This document shows, in pieces, positions 16,301-24,554 of a stretch of 24,559 bases of DNA. The translations under genes and the position numbers were made by a program. The notes under the pieces are model-generated. The model had not been told where the DNA came from and did not search any database. It saw only the letters and a program-made list of their open reading frames with translations. Location: the NCBI GenBank assembly GCA_902492755.1, contig CABUNB010000035.1, forward strand, positions 1-24,559. The letters run 5' to 3'. Source of the DNA: an uncultured Collinsella sp. GTDB lineage: Bacteria; Actinomycetota; Coriobacteriia; Coriobacteriales; Coriobacteriaceae. Numbering within the stretch: position 1 is the first letter of the stretch; every line of letters begins with the position of its first letter.

Positions 16301-19300
16301 CGGTCAGGCCATCCTTGTTGGCAACCGTTTCGGTACCGGAGTATTTAATGTTGTCGTAGGTAAAGGCCGCATCGACCTTTTCCTGCAGTGCCTTCTTGTC
16401 GGCGGCGACCTTCTCGGGATCGCCCTTGACGGTGACGACGCGCGTAGCCTCGCCGGTCACCTTGACATCGGAGACGTTCGACAACACCGAGACTTTGGCG
16501 GTCAGCGTGACCTCGCGGTTGCTCGACTTGCGCGCGACCTTGCCCGTGTAGTCGTCCCAGCCGTTGCCCGAAACAGACAGGGCATCGGTATCGGAGCTCG
16601 TCCACTCGACGGAGAACTTCTTGTTGGCGCCCGCCCTGTAAGGCAGCGTCAGATTCTGGGTAACGCTCTCGGCGGTATCGCCCGTGGCATAGCCGATGGA
16701 AAGCTGCTCGGCGGCGTTGTCGAGCAGGTCCTGAAGCTTGCCTTCGTTCCAAGCGATTTCAACAGTTTTAGTCGGCTTGTATTCAACCGACTTGCCATCA
16801 CGCGAGAGCTCGAACGTAACGCTCGCGCGACGCAGCTGGTCAATGCTGCAGCCGCTAGACGCGTTGGGATCGAGATAGAAGAACGTGACATCGCCGTTAG
16901 TCTTATCGTACGTAGAGGAGATGCCGACCTCAGCGCCCTCATACGAAGAGCTGAAGCTGGCGGTCTTAGTCTTAACGTCGATATCATCAAAGCCGAGCTG
17001 CTTGAGCTGAGCCTTCAACGCGTCGTTGACGTTACCGCCATCAGCACAGTAGGCGACGCTTATCAGCGCGTTTTTATCGCTGAGCTTCTGAACAGCAGCC
17101 TCGAGCGAACCGGCCTTGATGACCTTGTTGGCCGAGACGACCTCGACCTTGGAAGAGCCACTCGCAGCAACAGCCTTAAGGTACTTGTTACCGGCCGCAT
17201 CGGGAACCTGGATCTTGGCACCCGTTACTTCGAGCTTAGTCCAATCATCATCCGCCGCATCGGAGGCGTCGGCCGCATACCAAGAGATATCGGTGCTGTC
17301 GGCAGAAAGCTTAACGCCGTTAGTGGTCGAGCCGTCGACGCGCTTAGCGTACACATCGGCAGAGACGCTATCGCCCGCGACAAGGTTGGTCGACTTGCTC
17401 TGGAGCTGAGGCGTGCTCACGACGCGCAGCAGGTTATACTCCCCCGCCGGCAGCACCGTGTCCCTAGAGGTCCACGTAACGGTGTTGTCGAGCGCCGAGG
17501 CCTCGAGCTTGAGGGACTTGCCCACAAGCGCATCGGTGATAGTCAGCGCACCGGTGGAGGCGTCAAGGTTATCGGTGACCTTGGTCCAATTAGCGTCATC
17601 GGCGCCCTTGGCATACCAGGTGACGGTCAGCTTGGCGTCCTCGGGCAGGGCCGGATCGGACAAGCTCGAGGAACCGGGGATACGGACCTTGGGCGTCAGC
17701 GTCGTGCCCACGTTGAGCGTAGCCGTCGAAGCCTCTGCCGGCTCGACAGATTTAAGCGTGTACTGACCGGCAAGCGTCACCGGACCCACGGGGTCAACAG
17801 ACTGCGTGTTGCCGTAGCTCTTCTTTTGCGTGCTCTTGACCGAGTTCTTGCTCGTTACAATCACGCGAATGTACTTGCCCACCATGTCGTTGGTCGGCGC
17901 ATACATCGCAGAATCGGCTGCGCCGGCAATGTTCTCAAAATGGCTATCGAGAGGGCTCTTGTCGTTGGAATACTGCCACTGATAGTGGACCGTGTCCGTC
18001 GCGGAGACGTCAGTGTAGTAGTTGCCCTTGGTCGCCTTCGCGGTCAAAACGTTGCCTGCGGCAACCTGGCCAGATGCTAATGCGCCCTCAACCGTCACAC
18101 CGTACAGCTCAACGGAGCCAGCCTCGATAACGAGAACAGCGCTCGACTTCTCGTCGCCAAAACCGCCGTTAGCACATGCCCTGACATACTTACCAGCGTA
18201 GGACGCATCGGGTGTAAAGATATTGGTGGTCGCGCCATCGATCTTCGTCGTGCACTTCGACTTCGTATCGCCGCAGTACCACGACCACGCAACGTGCTCG
18301 TTGGCGGTCACATCACCCGAAGCCGCATTAGCAGTCGCCGTGATGGCCTCGCCTACGCTGGCCTCGCCCGTCTTGTCGAGCTTAACGCTCGTGATGTTGA
18401 CGGAACCAGAAGCACCGATAGGGCTAGTGCCCTTAGTAGTGTAATTGCTGCCGCCGATCTTTGCGGTTACATGGCAACGGACCGACTTGCCCTTGTAGGC
18501 TGCAAGCTTAAGGGTGCTCGACGTTGCGCCCTTGATATCGGTGTAGGTGCCGCCCTTAGCATCTGCGACCTGCCACTGGTAGCTCAGCTTCGAGGAATCA
18601 ATGCAATCGGAAGCACCCTTCTTCTCTTTAGCGAGTGCTTGGACAGTGTCATCGACGGTATAGATGAAGGTGCCGGAGGCAGAGCCCTCGGGGGCCAGAA
18701 AGGCGGAGTAGATGTCCACAGCGCCGGCTTGCTTGAAGGGACCCACATAGCCGGTCGACCAGCCGCCGAACGAGACATCGTTCGCGCCCGCGTTCGCGGA
18801 CACCGATACGTAGGAGCCCTCGAGGTCGTCGGTCACCGTGAGCGTAGGGCCGGACTCCCCCTCGATGGTCTCCCACTTTGTGGAGCTGCTGGGCGCCGAG
18901 GCGTCCTTGTCCTTGTACTTCTTCCAGGTGTAAGTGACCTTGGAGTTGTCGACGTAGGAGGGTCTATAGCTCGAGCCGGTGTAGGCCTTAGCCGTGAGGG
19001 TCGCGCCGATTTCCATGGATGATGCAGTCAGCTCGACACCTGCGAGCTTGACAGCACCGGCCTTCATCACGACATCGGAGGTCGTCGCATCGACGTCATT
19101 GACGCCCGCGTTGACAACCACCTTGAGATACTTGCCGGCGAGGTCCTCGGGCACCGTAAAGGTCGCCGACGTTGCGCCTTCGATCTTGGTCCAACCAGAG
19201 TCTTCTTTTTTCGTCGATTCATACCAGGTGTAAGTCACCTTGGTGTCGCTCGAGGCGGGCTTGTTGTACTCAACGTATGCCGTCGCCGTAACCTCATCAC

Positions 19301-20246
19301 CAACCGCAGGCGAGGAATTGCTCAGCGTAACGGAATCGAGCTGAGCCTGGCCAACACTGAGCACGGGACCGGGGATGTAATTAGCGTTGATGCCCGAGCC
19401 GTACGCAGCGGGACCATAGTAGTCCTTGCCATCCGCAGTCACCTTGCAGATGAAGTACTTGCCCACCATGGCGTCGGTAACGGTGAGCGATTGCTCGTTG
19501 CCTACGATCTCGGTGTAATCGGTAACGTTGCTGGCCTTAGTCGTGCAGGCAAGCCAAGTGTAGGTCCAGGGGCCGGGGTTGCGGACGGACTGAGTTTCGG
19601 TGGTGGGGTCACCCCAATCGTCCTCGGTATCCACCACGTCGTACATGTTTGCCCAAAGCGTCTCGCCAGCCTTGAGCGGACCCGACTTATTGGAATACCA
19701 GCAGGCATTATCCTTGGAATCTTTGATATAGACCTTAGCCTCGCTCGAAAGCGTCGCGGCGGAAGCGGCAGCAACAGCGTTCTTCTGCTCCGAAGCAGCA
19801 GGCACCGCGGGAGCGCTCTCGGGCTCAGTCGCGTTGCCTGCGGCGGTGTCAGCACCATTCGCGGCACTCGCAGTTGCGCCCTGATCTGCGCCGGCGTCAT
19901 CGGCAGCAGCGCTCGCCGCCGCACTGTTCGCGCCGGTGTCGGCACCGGTGCCATCGTCGGCCGCCGCGCCCTCGCTGCCCGTTGCGGCCTGAGCCACGGC
20001 ATCGGCAATGCCCTCGGCGCCCTCGGCCCAAAGTTGCGCCGGCGTGGTGCCAAATGCCATGGCAAAAGCCAGGAACGCCACCAGACCGCGCTTGGCTACG
20101 CCACGGGCAATCGCTCCATGACGACGCCACGAGGCGCGCTGGCACTCGTCCTCAAACATATCCATTTGTCTCCCATTGTCTGCACTTGGAGCATTGCCCA
20201 GCGGCTGCCCCACGTCATCGCGCACATTGCGCTCGAGTACCCCCAT
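13386..20246 (-). CDS. Giant surface protein: Ig-like repeats, DUF4430, beta-propeller, InlB repeat
   Basis: The 2286-residue protein has: a signal peptide (hydrophobic 54-66, likely cleavage near WA-EG at 74); an Ala/Asp-rich linker (75-165); about eight Ig-like repeats of 95-125 residues (about 172-1046, each with a TYTW- or SWY-like strand and a GKYLKV-like end); two atrophied bacterial Ig-like domains (about 1110-1400); DUF4430 (about 1580-1668, with FWSFYVNNG and YCLKNGDCVEFRYV); a PQQ-type beta-propeller of seven or eight blades (about 1730-2100); one InlB/Flg_new repeat (about 2103-2167, GYTFAGWYTD); a charged linker; and a C-terminal membrane helix ending TKRR. There is no LPxTG. It lies behind a cobalamin riboswitch and before a second DUF4430 gene, so surface corrinoid binding is the best inference. 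ATG 20165 (residue 28), preceded by GGGAG, is a serious alternative start. Confidence 0.85.
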   Translation of the reverse strand: MGVLERNVRDDVGQPLGNAPSADNGRQMDMFEDECQRASWRRHGAIARGVAKRGLVAFLAFAMAFGTTPAQLWAEGAEGIADAVAQAATGSEGAAADDGTGADTGANSAAASAAADDAGADQGATASAANGADTAAGNATEPESAPAVPAASEQKNAVAAASAATLSSEAKVYIKDSKDNACWYSNKSGPLKAGETLWANMYDVVDTEDDWGDPTTETQSVRNPGPWTYTWLACTTKASNVTDYTEIVGNEQSLTVTDAMVGKYFICKVTADGKDYYGPAAYGSGINANYIPGPVLSVGQAQLDSVTLSNSSPAVGDEVTATAYVEYNKPASSDTKVTYTWYESTKKEDSGWTKIEGATSATFTVPEDLAGKYLKVVVNAGVNDVDATTSDVVMKAGAVKLAGVELTASSMEIGATLTAKAYTGSSYRPSYVDNSKVTYTWKKYKDKDASAPSSSTKWETIEGESGPTLTVTDDLEGSYVSVSANAGANDVSFGGWSTGYVGPFKQAGAVDIYSAFLAPEGSASGTFIYTVDDTVQALAKEKKGASDCIDSSKLSYQWQVADAKGGTYTDIKGATSSTLKLAAYKGKSVRCHVTAKIGGSNYTTKGTSPIGASGSVNITSVKLDKTGEASVGEAITATANAASGDVTANEHVAWSWYCGDTKSKCTTKIDGATTNIFTPDASYAGKYVRACANGGFGDEKSSAVLVIEAGSVELYGVTVEGALASGQVAAGNVLTAKATKGNYYTDVSATDTVHYQWQYSNDKSPLDSHFENIAGAADSAMYAPTNDMVGKYIRVIVTSKNSVKSTQKKSYGNTQSVDPVGPVTLAGQYTLKSVEPAEASTATLNVGTTLTPKVRIPGSSSLSDPALPEDAKLTVTWYAKGADDANWTKVTDNLDASTGALTITDALVGKSLKLEASALDNTVTWTSRDTVLPAGEYNLLRVVSTPQLQSKSTNLVAGDSVSADVYAKRVDGSTTNGVKLSADSTDISWYAADASDAADDDWTKLEVTGAKIQVPDAAGNKYLKAVAASGSSKVEVVSANKVIKAGSLEAAVQKLSDKNALISVAYCADGGNVNDALKAQLKQLGFDDIDVKTKTASFSSSYEGAEVGISSTYDKTNGDVTFFYLDPNASSGCSIDQLRRASVTFELSRDGKSVEYKPTKTVEIAWNEGKLQDLLDNAAEQLSIGYATGDTAESVTQNLTLPYRAGANKKFSVEWTSSDTDALSVSGNGWDDYTGKVARKSSNREVTLTAKVSVLSNVSDVKVTGEATRVVTVKGDPEKVAADKKALQEKVDAAFTYDNIKYSGTETVANKDGLTADLQMPRTSTLNIDGKYYEVKYSASTDDITFNGYKGTVYQPLPGTEAAKTKITLTVTDKSNAEVTASKTLDFAIAPQDQNELDAELFYLGLAKSSFYLGILDGQNVSDVTGNLHAPLKVYGQGSGPGSSVNWCYTTKEAAGHYGFVFSELPGGTENTYRLLKSSKPRVIAHENLVFTQPEYNTKVTISGRLKSERFARYAERYPDNSDYEVLAGLDVSATVNVKGTTGLDNPNEGKTITVTAKVTGVSASDADGNYTEQTVAPLTELTLPADEDTTAESVLEQLMVSAGCTNLEANALGLTSATMPDGRVLGTTKAAPYSFWSFYVNNGFANFGASSYCLKNGDCVEFRYVKGDGTQKPSSAPATNPGTEHPEVNAAWNGFANGGSGSATDALTPTTKTDMPSWALNLLTEEQQKAGANVSASDPIVANGKVYLVTGASVWNGKTWNAVLNEIDSETGSVVRSLELGSSMDSTCRPVVAQGIILIPLSGGYLQAVSAKTFETLWYSDAFTKQNLSSLTVDGDYVYINTLDYWSGNDVQNGTVRRINIRTGAIAGSASVTDGGYYWSGGLMVNGYYVVGGDFGQVRVYSADLSKLVGSIKLSGGNIRSSLTVHDGYIYAVTRDDGTLHRLAIGSDGSVTEDSAVQFAAYSTSTPVFSGNYAFIGGATASGWKGKGLLSIIDLSNMSVKQIAKADGEELGFESKGTPLVSTRDGETYVYFTLNGAKGNWPNYTSGGGVYMYKLGDAEATEVFVPGSGYANYCMASVVCDQFGNLYYTNDSGHLFCVKSQAHRVKFDAQGGSSVNGQTPASGSTVARPADPTREGYTFAGWYTDEACTKAYDFSVAVTADMTLYAKWIKKAADNNGGSGGNGGSGSGNGTNGQQSGGAVSPGQKPVSTTTTTETKDDKDSKKDSDKSGKKDDKSDTGSSATTAAKKSAAAPAQESGFNPLAIVGVAAGVIGLAVIGVFVFTKRR

Positions 20247-20309
20247 CGGGGTCCCCCTTCCCTCCAGAGCCTAACGCGTACCAGCGGCATGCGCCGCGGC
20301 CGCGCACAA

Positions 20310-20485
20310 GATGGGAGGCGATCCGACTTAACCTTACCGACCCGGGCGCGCCGTCCGATCTGCGACGCGACTATCCCGGGCCAAGAGGAATTACGGTTAC
20401 TGGTACAGCCGGGGACTTGCACCCCGATTCTCCCAAACGCGCAGGAAAACCGCGCATTCGTGCGTCTCCGCACCACCATCTAGGC
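20310..20485 (-). ncRNA. Cobalamin riboswitch-like leader
   Basis: On the minus strand the segment 20434-20393 reads through the B12-box signature: GGGAGAATCGGGGTGCAAG, then TCCCCGGCTG, then TACCAGTAACCGT. This corresponds to the conserved GGGAA, GGTGCAA-TCC, GCTG and CCCGCAACTGT elements. The closing AGTCGGATCGCC lies at about 20317-20328, like the conserved AGTC-GGA-ACC-GCC end. G/C-rich peripheral stems lie between and upstream. It precedes the giant DUF4430 gene by about 65 bases. The base just after the core, CTCCCAT (20311-20317), is complementary to ATGGGAG (20170-20176), the ribosome-binding region of the alternative start at 20165. That suggests translational control. Exact 5' and 3' edges are estimates. 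Confidence 0.85.
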
Positions 20486-20490
20486 CATCG

Positions 20491-20519
20491 ATTATTACTG
20501 TCGATATGGTAGCACGCAA
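20491..20519 (-). promoter_or_regulatory. Promoter of the riboswitch-controlled operon
   Basis: On the minus strand, TTGCGT (20519-20514) and AATAAT (20496-20491), five of six -10 bases, are separated by 17 bases. Transcription would begin near 20484, at the start of the riboswitch, giving a leader of about 240 bases. Confidence 0.6.
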
Positions 20520-20545
20520 AAGGGCCCCGCACACAGGCGAAGCCC
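20518..20545 (-). terminator. Intrinsic terminator of the phasin-like/UbiB transcript
   Basis: On the minus strand GGGCTTCGC pairs with GCGGGGCCC (9 bp, two G-T wobbles, loop CTGTGT) and is followed by TTTT. It lies about 85 bp after the UbiB-like stop codon. Its T-run overlaps the -35 box of the next operon. Confidence 0.7.
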
Positions 20546-20630
20546 AAGGTAAAAGCTATGGTTTGCAATAGAAAAGGGTGAGGATGGAGTACCGAGCAAA
20601 ATGATCCGTTTCCCCCGACCCGGGAAATTG

Positions 20631-22394
20631 TTAACGCTTGCCGCCGTGACTGTTGCGCCAGATCTCGCGGCCCAGCATCAGCGCCAGCACCAGCGCACTC
20701 ACGTAGCCCATAAAGCCAATGACCGGGATACCGAACACAACCGGCTCGATGCGCGCGTAGTACACCACCGACGAACCGATAAACAGACCGGCGATCACAA
20801 TTGCCATCGACATGCGGTCGATAATTCCACCCAGCTGTCGCAGCGCTTTATCGCTGCTCATGATCTGCGTGTTCACCTTAAGCTGGCCGCGCGTGAGCAT
20901 GCGCGACGCCAAGCCCAGATACTCGGCCGCCTCGAGCGAGCCTTTTGCCGCGCGATAGCTGCTCGCGGCAAGATCGCGCCCCATTTCGCGCACGCGCGCA
21001 TAGGTGCTTTTCTCGTTTTTGATATGCGTCTGAATGATCTGGATCATGTTGACATTGGGCATGTACTCGGTCAGCAGGCCCTCGAGCGTCACCATGCCGC
21101 GCGCGAACATCGTCACCACGCTCGGCAACTCAACGTCGTTTTTGCGCGCCAGGTTTAGCAGCGAGGTCAAAAACTCGCCGATATCCAGGTCTTTAAGATC
21201 GAGCCCCGCAAAGTCGGCAACGATAAAGTCCAAGTCGGACAAAAAGGCCGAATGGTCGAGCTCGGCCGAGTCGCCGCGCGTCACGGCAAAGCGCATAAGC
21301 GAGTCCTTGAGCTTGGGCACGTCGCCCTCGGCCACGGCAAAGATCATATCCTTGACGATACCGCGGTCGTGGCTCGACATACGCCCGACCATGCCCAGGT
21401 CAATAAAGTAAACGATGCCATCTTTGAGGATGATGTTTCCCGCATGCGGGTCGGCATGGAAAAAGCCGTCGTCGAGCACCTGCGTCGAATAGTCATCGAC
21501 AATCGCCGAGCCGATCTTTTCCAGGTCATAGCCCTCGGCCACCAGGCGCTCGGGATCGGCAATGGAGATGCCGTCGATGTAGTCCATGACCACGACGTGT
21601 TCGGTGCAAAGGTCCAAGTAGGATTTGGGACACGACACGCCATGGACGCTCTTATGGAACTCATAGAAATCGTTGAGGTTTTTGGCCTCGGCCAAAAAGT
21701 TGGTCTCCTCACGAAACGAGGCCCACAGCTCCTCGACGACGGCATGTAAGTCAACAAACTGGTCGGTGTTGACGAACTTGGAAACGATGCGCACCACCGA
21801 ACGGATGATGTCGATGTCCTGTGCCATGACCTGTTGCGCGCCGGGGCGCTGCACCTTAACGGCCACGTCCTCGCCGGTCACCAGGCGGGCACGGTGTACC
21901 TGCGCGAGCGACGCACTTCCGAGCGGGTTGGGGTCGATCGCGTCGAACATCTGCCCCAAGCGCTGGCCGTACTCCTCTTCCAGACACCGGAGCACCACCT
22001 CATACGGCACCGGCTCTACGTCGGAGCGCAGGCGACGCAGCTCGTCGCAAAACCGCTGCGGCAAAATCTCGGAGCGGTTAGCCAGAATCTGCCCCATCTT
22101 GACGAACATGGGGCCGAGCTCTTCGAGCAGACGACGTAGGCGCACCGGCGTGAGGTTATCCCATACGCGGTACTTTTTGACCAGGCGAACGATCTGACCG
22201 ATGCGTTCGCGGCGACCAGCCGGCGTGAGCTGGTATTCCTCGTCCGGCGCCATCGCGTCGGGCTCATCGGGCACCATATCGACAGCGCGCGGCTTCTTGC
22301 GAGCGCCCGAGACGGCGGCATCGACCTCGTCGACAACCGCCGCCTCGTCACCCAAGGGATCTAGATTGTTGTAATCGGTGGTGGAATCTGCCAT
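20631..22394 (-). CDS. ABC1/AarF/UbiB atypical kinase-like membrane protein
   Basis: UbiB/COQ8-family proteins are atypical kinase-fold ATPases needed for isoprenoid quinone synthesis or lipid handling at the membrane. The 587-residue protein shows the family marks: the KxGQ motif KMGQ at 99-102, the alanine-type nucleotide loop GSASLAQVH at 159-167, Lys180 in VAVKVQRPG, HADPHAGN at 313-320 and the metal-binding IDLG at 331-334. Two C-terminal membrane helices (about 535-580) anchor it. The N-terminal 60 residues are acidic and poorly conserved. It starts 8 bp after the phasin-like gene with only a weak ribosome binding site, implying coupled translation. Which quinone or lipid it serves cannot be told. 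Confidence 0.9.
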   Translation of the reverse strand: MADSTTDYNNLDPLGDEAAVVDEVDAAVSGARKKPRAVDMVPDEPDAMAPDEEYQLTPAGRRERIGQIVRLVKKYRVWDNLTPVRLRRLLEELGPMFVKMGQILANRSEILPQRFCDELRRLRSDVEPVPYEVVLRCLEEEYGQRLGQMFDAIDPNPLGSASLAQVHRARLVTGEDVAVKVQRPGAQQVMAQDIDIIRSVVRIVSKFVNTDQFVDLHAVVEELWASFREETNFLAEAKNLNDFYEFHKSVHGVSCPKSYLDLCTEHVVVMDYIDGISIADPERLVAEGYDLEKIGSAIVDDYSTQVLDDGFFHADPHAGNIILKDGIVYFIDLGMVGRMSSHDRGIVKDMIFAVAEGDVPKLKDSLMRFAVTRGDSAELDHSAFLSDLDFIVADFAGLDLKDLDIGEFLTSLLNLARKNDVELPSVVTMFARGMVTLEGLLTEYMPNVNMIQIIQTHIKNEKSTYARVREMGRDLAASSYRAAKGSLEAAEYLGLASRMLTRGQLKVNTQIMSSDKALRQLGGIIDRMSMAIVIAGLFIGSSVVYYARIEPVVFGIPVIGFMGYVSALVLALMLGREIWRNSHGGKR

Positions 22395-22402
22395 CTGCGC
22401 TG

Positions 22403-22819
22403 CTACTCGGCCTCTTCGGCGTCCTCTGCATCGTCGGGCTCAACAGACTCGACGGGCACCGAAGTCACGTTGTCCTCGACCGAATCGACGATGTCGCGCA
22501 CGTGGGCCAGGAAGGCCGTGCGTTCATGGGCGGTCATGACGCGGACGCGGGCCAGGATGAGCTCGTCGAGCACGCGCTGTGCCGCAGTCTCGCCCTGCAT
22601 GCCCAGGCGCTCGGTCAGGTCGGAGATGGTACCACCCGCCTGCTCGAACATATCGGACACGCTGCGGGCGATATCGGGGGTGCCGGCATCCTTGCGAACC
22701 TGCTCACCCTTGGTACCGAGGTCGTCGAGAACCTTCTTGCCGCCCTCGACGGCAACGGCGGCGGCGCCGAAGCCCACGTTAATGGCGCCGTTAACAAGCT
22801 GATCGAATTTCATAACCAT
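22403..22819 (-). CDS. Phasin-like / UbiK-like coiled-coil protein
   Basis: The 138-residue protein begins MVMKFDQLVNGAINVGFGAAAVAVEGG, an amphipathic, alanine/glycine-rich stretch. A long charged helical region follows (about 25-115, with QRVLDELILARVRVMTAHERTAFL), then an acidic tail rich in Asp and Glu. This layout resembles phasins and the UbiK/BMFP accessory proteins, though no motif is decisive. ATG 22819 is preceded by GGAG at 6 bases. It sits 8 bp before the UbiB-like gene, which argues that they work together at the membrane, as UbiK does in the ubiquinone pathway of proteobacteria. That parallel is inference. Confidence 0.65.
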   Translation of the reverse strand: MVMKFDQLVNGAINVGFGAAAVAVEGGKKVLDDLGTKGEQVRKDAGTPDIARSVSDMFEQAGGTISDLTERLGMQGETAAQRVLDELILARVRVMTAHERTAFLAHVRDIVDSVEDNVTSVPVESVEPDDAEDAEEAE

Positions 22820-22890
22820 GGTTGGCTCCAATCATGAACAACTGCATTGGCCTTCTTGTACCCAAGATCGAAAGAAAGCGACAAAGCGTT

Positions 22891-24414
22891 TTATCTCACG
22901 TTATCGTTCATCGCGAAGGAGTTCTTCATGGCACAGCTCGTGGTGTAGAGCACCTTGCCCAACAGGGCATCGGTCTCCACGCGTACGCGCTCGGCAAACT
23001 CCTCGTTTGCGCGGGCGAGCTCGGCAAGCACCTCGGCCTCGGGCAGCGCGGCTACGACAGCGTCAACGTCGTGAATCTGCTTGTGGCCCATGCCGCCGAC
23101 CTTTTCCTGATAATCCTCGACCGCGCGACCGCACTCATGGAAGCGAACATCGGCCAAGGCACCGATCAGGCGATTTGCCCAGTAGAAGTTCTCGGACGTC
23201 ACGCGCGCCTGGGTGTCGGCATAGTACTCGGGCATGGTCTCGACGTTGGCATACAGCGGCACGAGCGCGTTAAACGAGTTGGAGCCAAACGCCATCCACT
23301 GCACGGCGCGATACGCCGGCTGCGCATAGGGACGCAGCTGCAGCACGGCAAGCTGGCTGTTGCGATTGATGCCAATAGGACGATAGGCGCCGCGCGTGGC
23401 GGGCGTACCCTTGCTGCCGTAGCAGTCGTACTCCGTGCCCTGGTAGTGGCTCGAAAGCACGTACTTGATGTCCTCGATGGTCACCTTGCGCTCGGGCACG
23501 CGGCTCCAGGGGATGTCGTCGCTCTCGGGCGTGTAGTCGGCCTCGGGACCGTCCCACACATCGCTGGGGTTGAGGCAGCGCTGCATGTACCAGGCGCGCG
23601 GCGTGTTGTAAACGTGGTCGCTGTCACTGTGCGAGCCAAAGGCCTCGCGCGGGTTAAAGACCGCAGCGGGACCATCGCCCTTAACACCCAGCGTCAGGTC
23701 CAGATGCCACTCGGCCATCCAGGAGCGCAGGTCGGCAGAGCACATATGATCTGCCTGGGTGCCCTCGGCGTCATCCAGGTCAAAGCTATCGATACCCAGC
23801 TGGTTGGGCATGGTCACATAAGCGTCATCGGGCACGCGCTTGGCAATCCAGTGGTGGCCGCCGATGGTCTCGAGCCACCAGATCTCGTCCACGTCGCTAA
23901 AGGCGATGCCGTTGTTCTCGTAGGTGCCGTAGCGCTCGAGCAGGTCGCCCAGGATACGCACGCCGTCGCGGGCGGACTTGGCATACGGCAGCACCAGGGT
24001 CACCATGTCCTCCTCGCCCAGACCGCCGGGCTGCGCCGGAACATAGCCGTCCTCGCCCTCGTTGCCCTTGGCGGGCACGTAGTCGACGAGCGGGTCGGCG
24101 CCGCGAACGCGCTCGTTGGTGGTGAGCGTCTCGGTTGCGGACATGCCCACATTGAGCTCGTTGAAACCGGCCTCGGCCCAGATGCCGTGGCCCGGGACAA
24201 CATCGGGGACGCTCGTGTAGCGCATGGGGTTATCGGGCAGCTCAACGGTCAGGTGACTCAGGACGCTCGTGTAGACGCGCGGCTGCTCGTCGGGATGCAC
24301 CACGCGCATGCGCTTGGGCTCAAACACCCCGTTGGACGAGTCCTCGTTACGCGCGACCAGGGTCGACCCGTCGTAGCTTGCGTTTTTACCGACCAAAATC
24401 GTTGTGCACGGCAT
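22891..24414 (-). CDS. C69-family dipeptidase (PepD-like)
   Basis: C69 dipeptidases are N-terminal-nucleophile hydrolases that cleave a broad range of dipeptides, usually in the cytoplasm. The 507-residue protein begins MPCTTILVGKNASYDGST, where Cys3 is the expected nucleophile, exposed after N-terminal processing. ARNEDSS follows at about 22-28, as in other family members. Length and the repeated tryptophan/glycine blocks (GGHHWIAKRVPDD, WRDW-free C-terminal NRLIGALADVRFHECGR) agree with the family. I use ATG 24414 because AAGGAGG directly abuts the upstream ATG 24420 (spacing zero) but is 6 bases from 24414. It ends 71 bp before the phasin-like gene. Confidence 0.9.
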   Translation of the reverse strand: MPCTTILVGKNASYDGSTLVARNEDSSNGVFEPKRMRVVHPDEQPRVYTSVLSHLTVELPDNPMRYTSVPDVVPGHGIWAEAGFNELNVGMSATETLTTNERVRGADPLVDYVPAKGNEGEDGYVPAQPGGLGEEDMVTLVLPYAKSARDGVRILGDLLERYGTYENNGIAFSDVDEIWWLETIGGHHWIAKRVPDDAYVTMPNQLGIDSFDLDDAEGTQADHMCSADLRSWMAEWHLDLTLGVKGDGPAAVFNPREAFGSHSDSDHVYNTPRAWYMQRCLNPSDVWDGPEADYTPESDDIPWSRVPERKVTIEDIKYVLSSHYQGTEYDCYGSKGTPATRGAYRPIGINRNSQLAVLQLRPYAQPAYRAVQWMAFGSNSFNALVPLYANVETMPEYYADTQARVTSENFYWANRLIGALADVRFHECGRAVEDYQEKVGGMGHKQIHDVDAVVAALPEAEVLAELARANEEFAERVRVETDALLGKVLYTTSCAMKNSFAMNDNVR

Positions 24415-24528
24415 GCGCATCCTCCTTGAGCGAAGAAATCAAACGATAACAGTGTATCGCTTCGGCGCAGAAAGGGCGAAACCGCGGCGCTGGCAACCCC
24501 TGTGGGTAGCGCGTAGAGATGTGGTGTA

Positions 24529-24554
24529 AGAGGCGGGGGCATGCCCCCGCCTCT
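24529..24554. other. Perfect 26-base palindrome near the right edge
   Basis: AGAGGCGGGGGC is followed directly by its complement (two more central bases AT), making a perfect palindrome that would fold as an 11-bp stem with a CATG loop. It is probably the terminator of a gene beyond the window; no T-run is visible within the window. Confidence 0.45.

Noticed and set aside
15525..18080. 851-residue open frame on the plus strand
   Set aside because: It is antisense to the giant surface protein, whose domains, signal peptide and anchor are clear; the antisense translation is Arg/Leu/Val-rich with no domain.
22822..24429. 535-residue open frame on the plus strand
   Set aside because: It mirrors the C69 dipeptidase gene, which has a proper start, ribosome binding site and family motifs.
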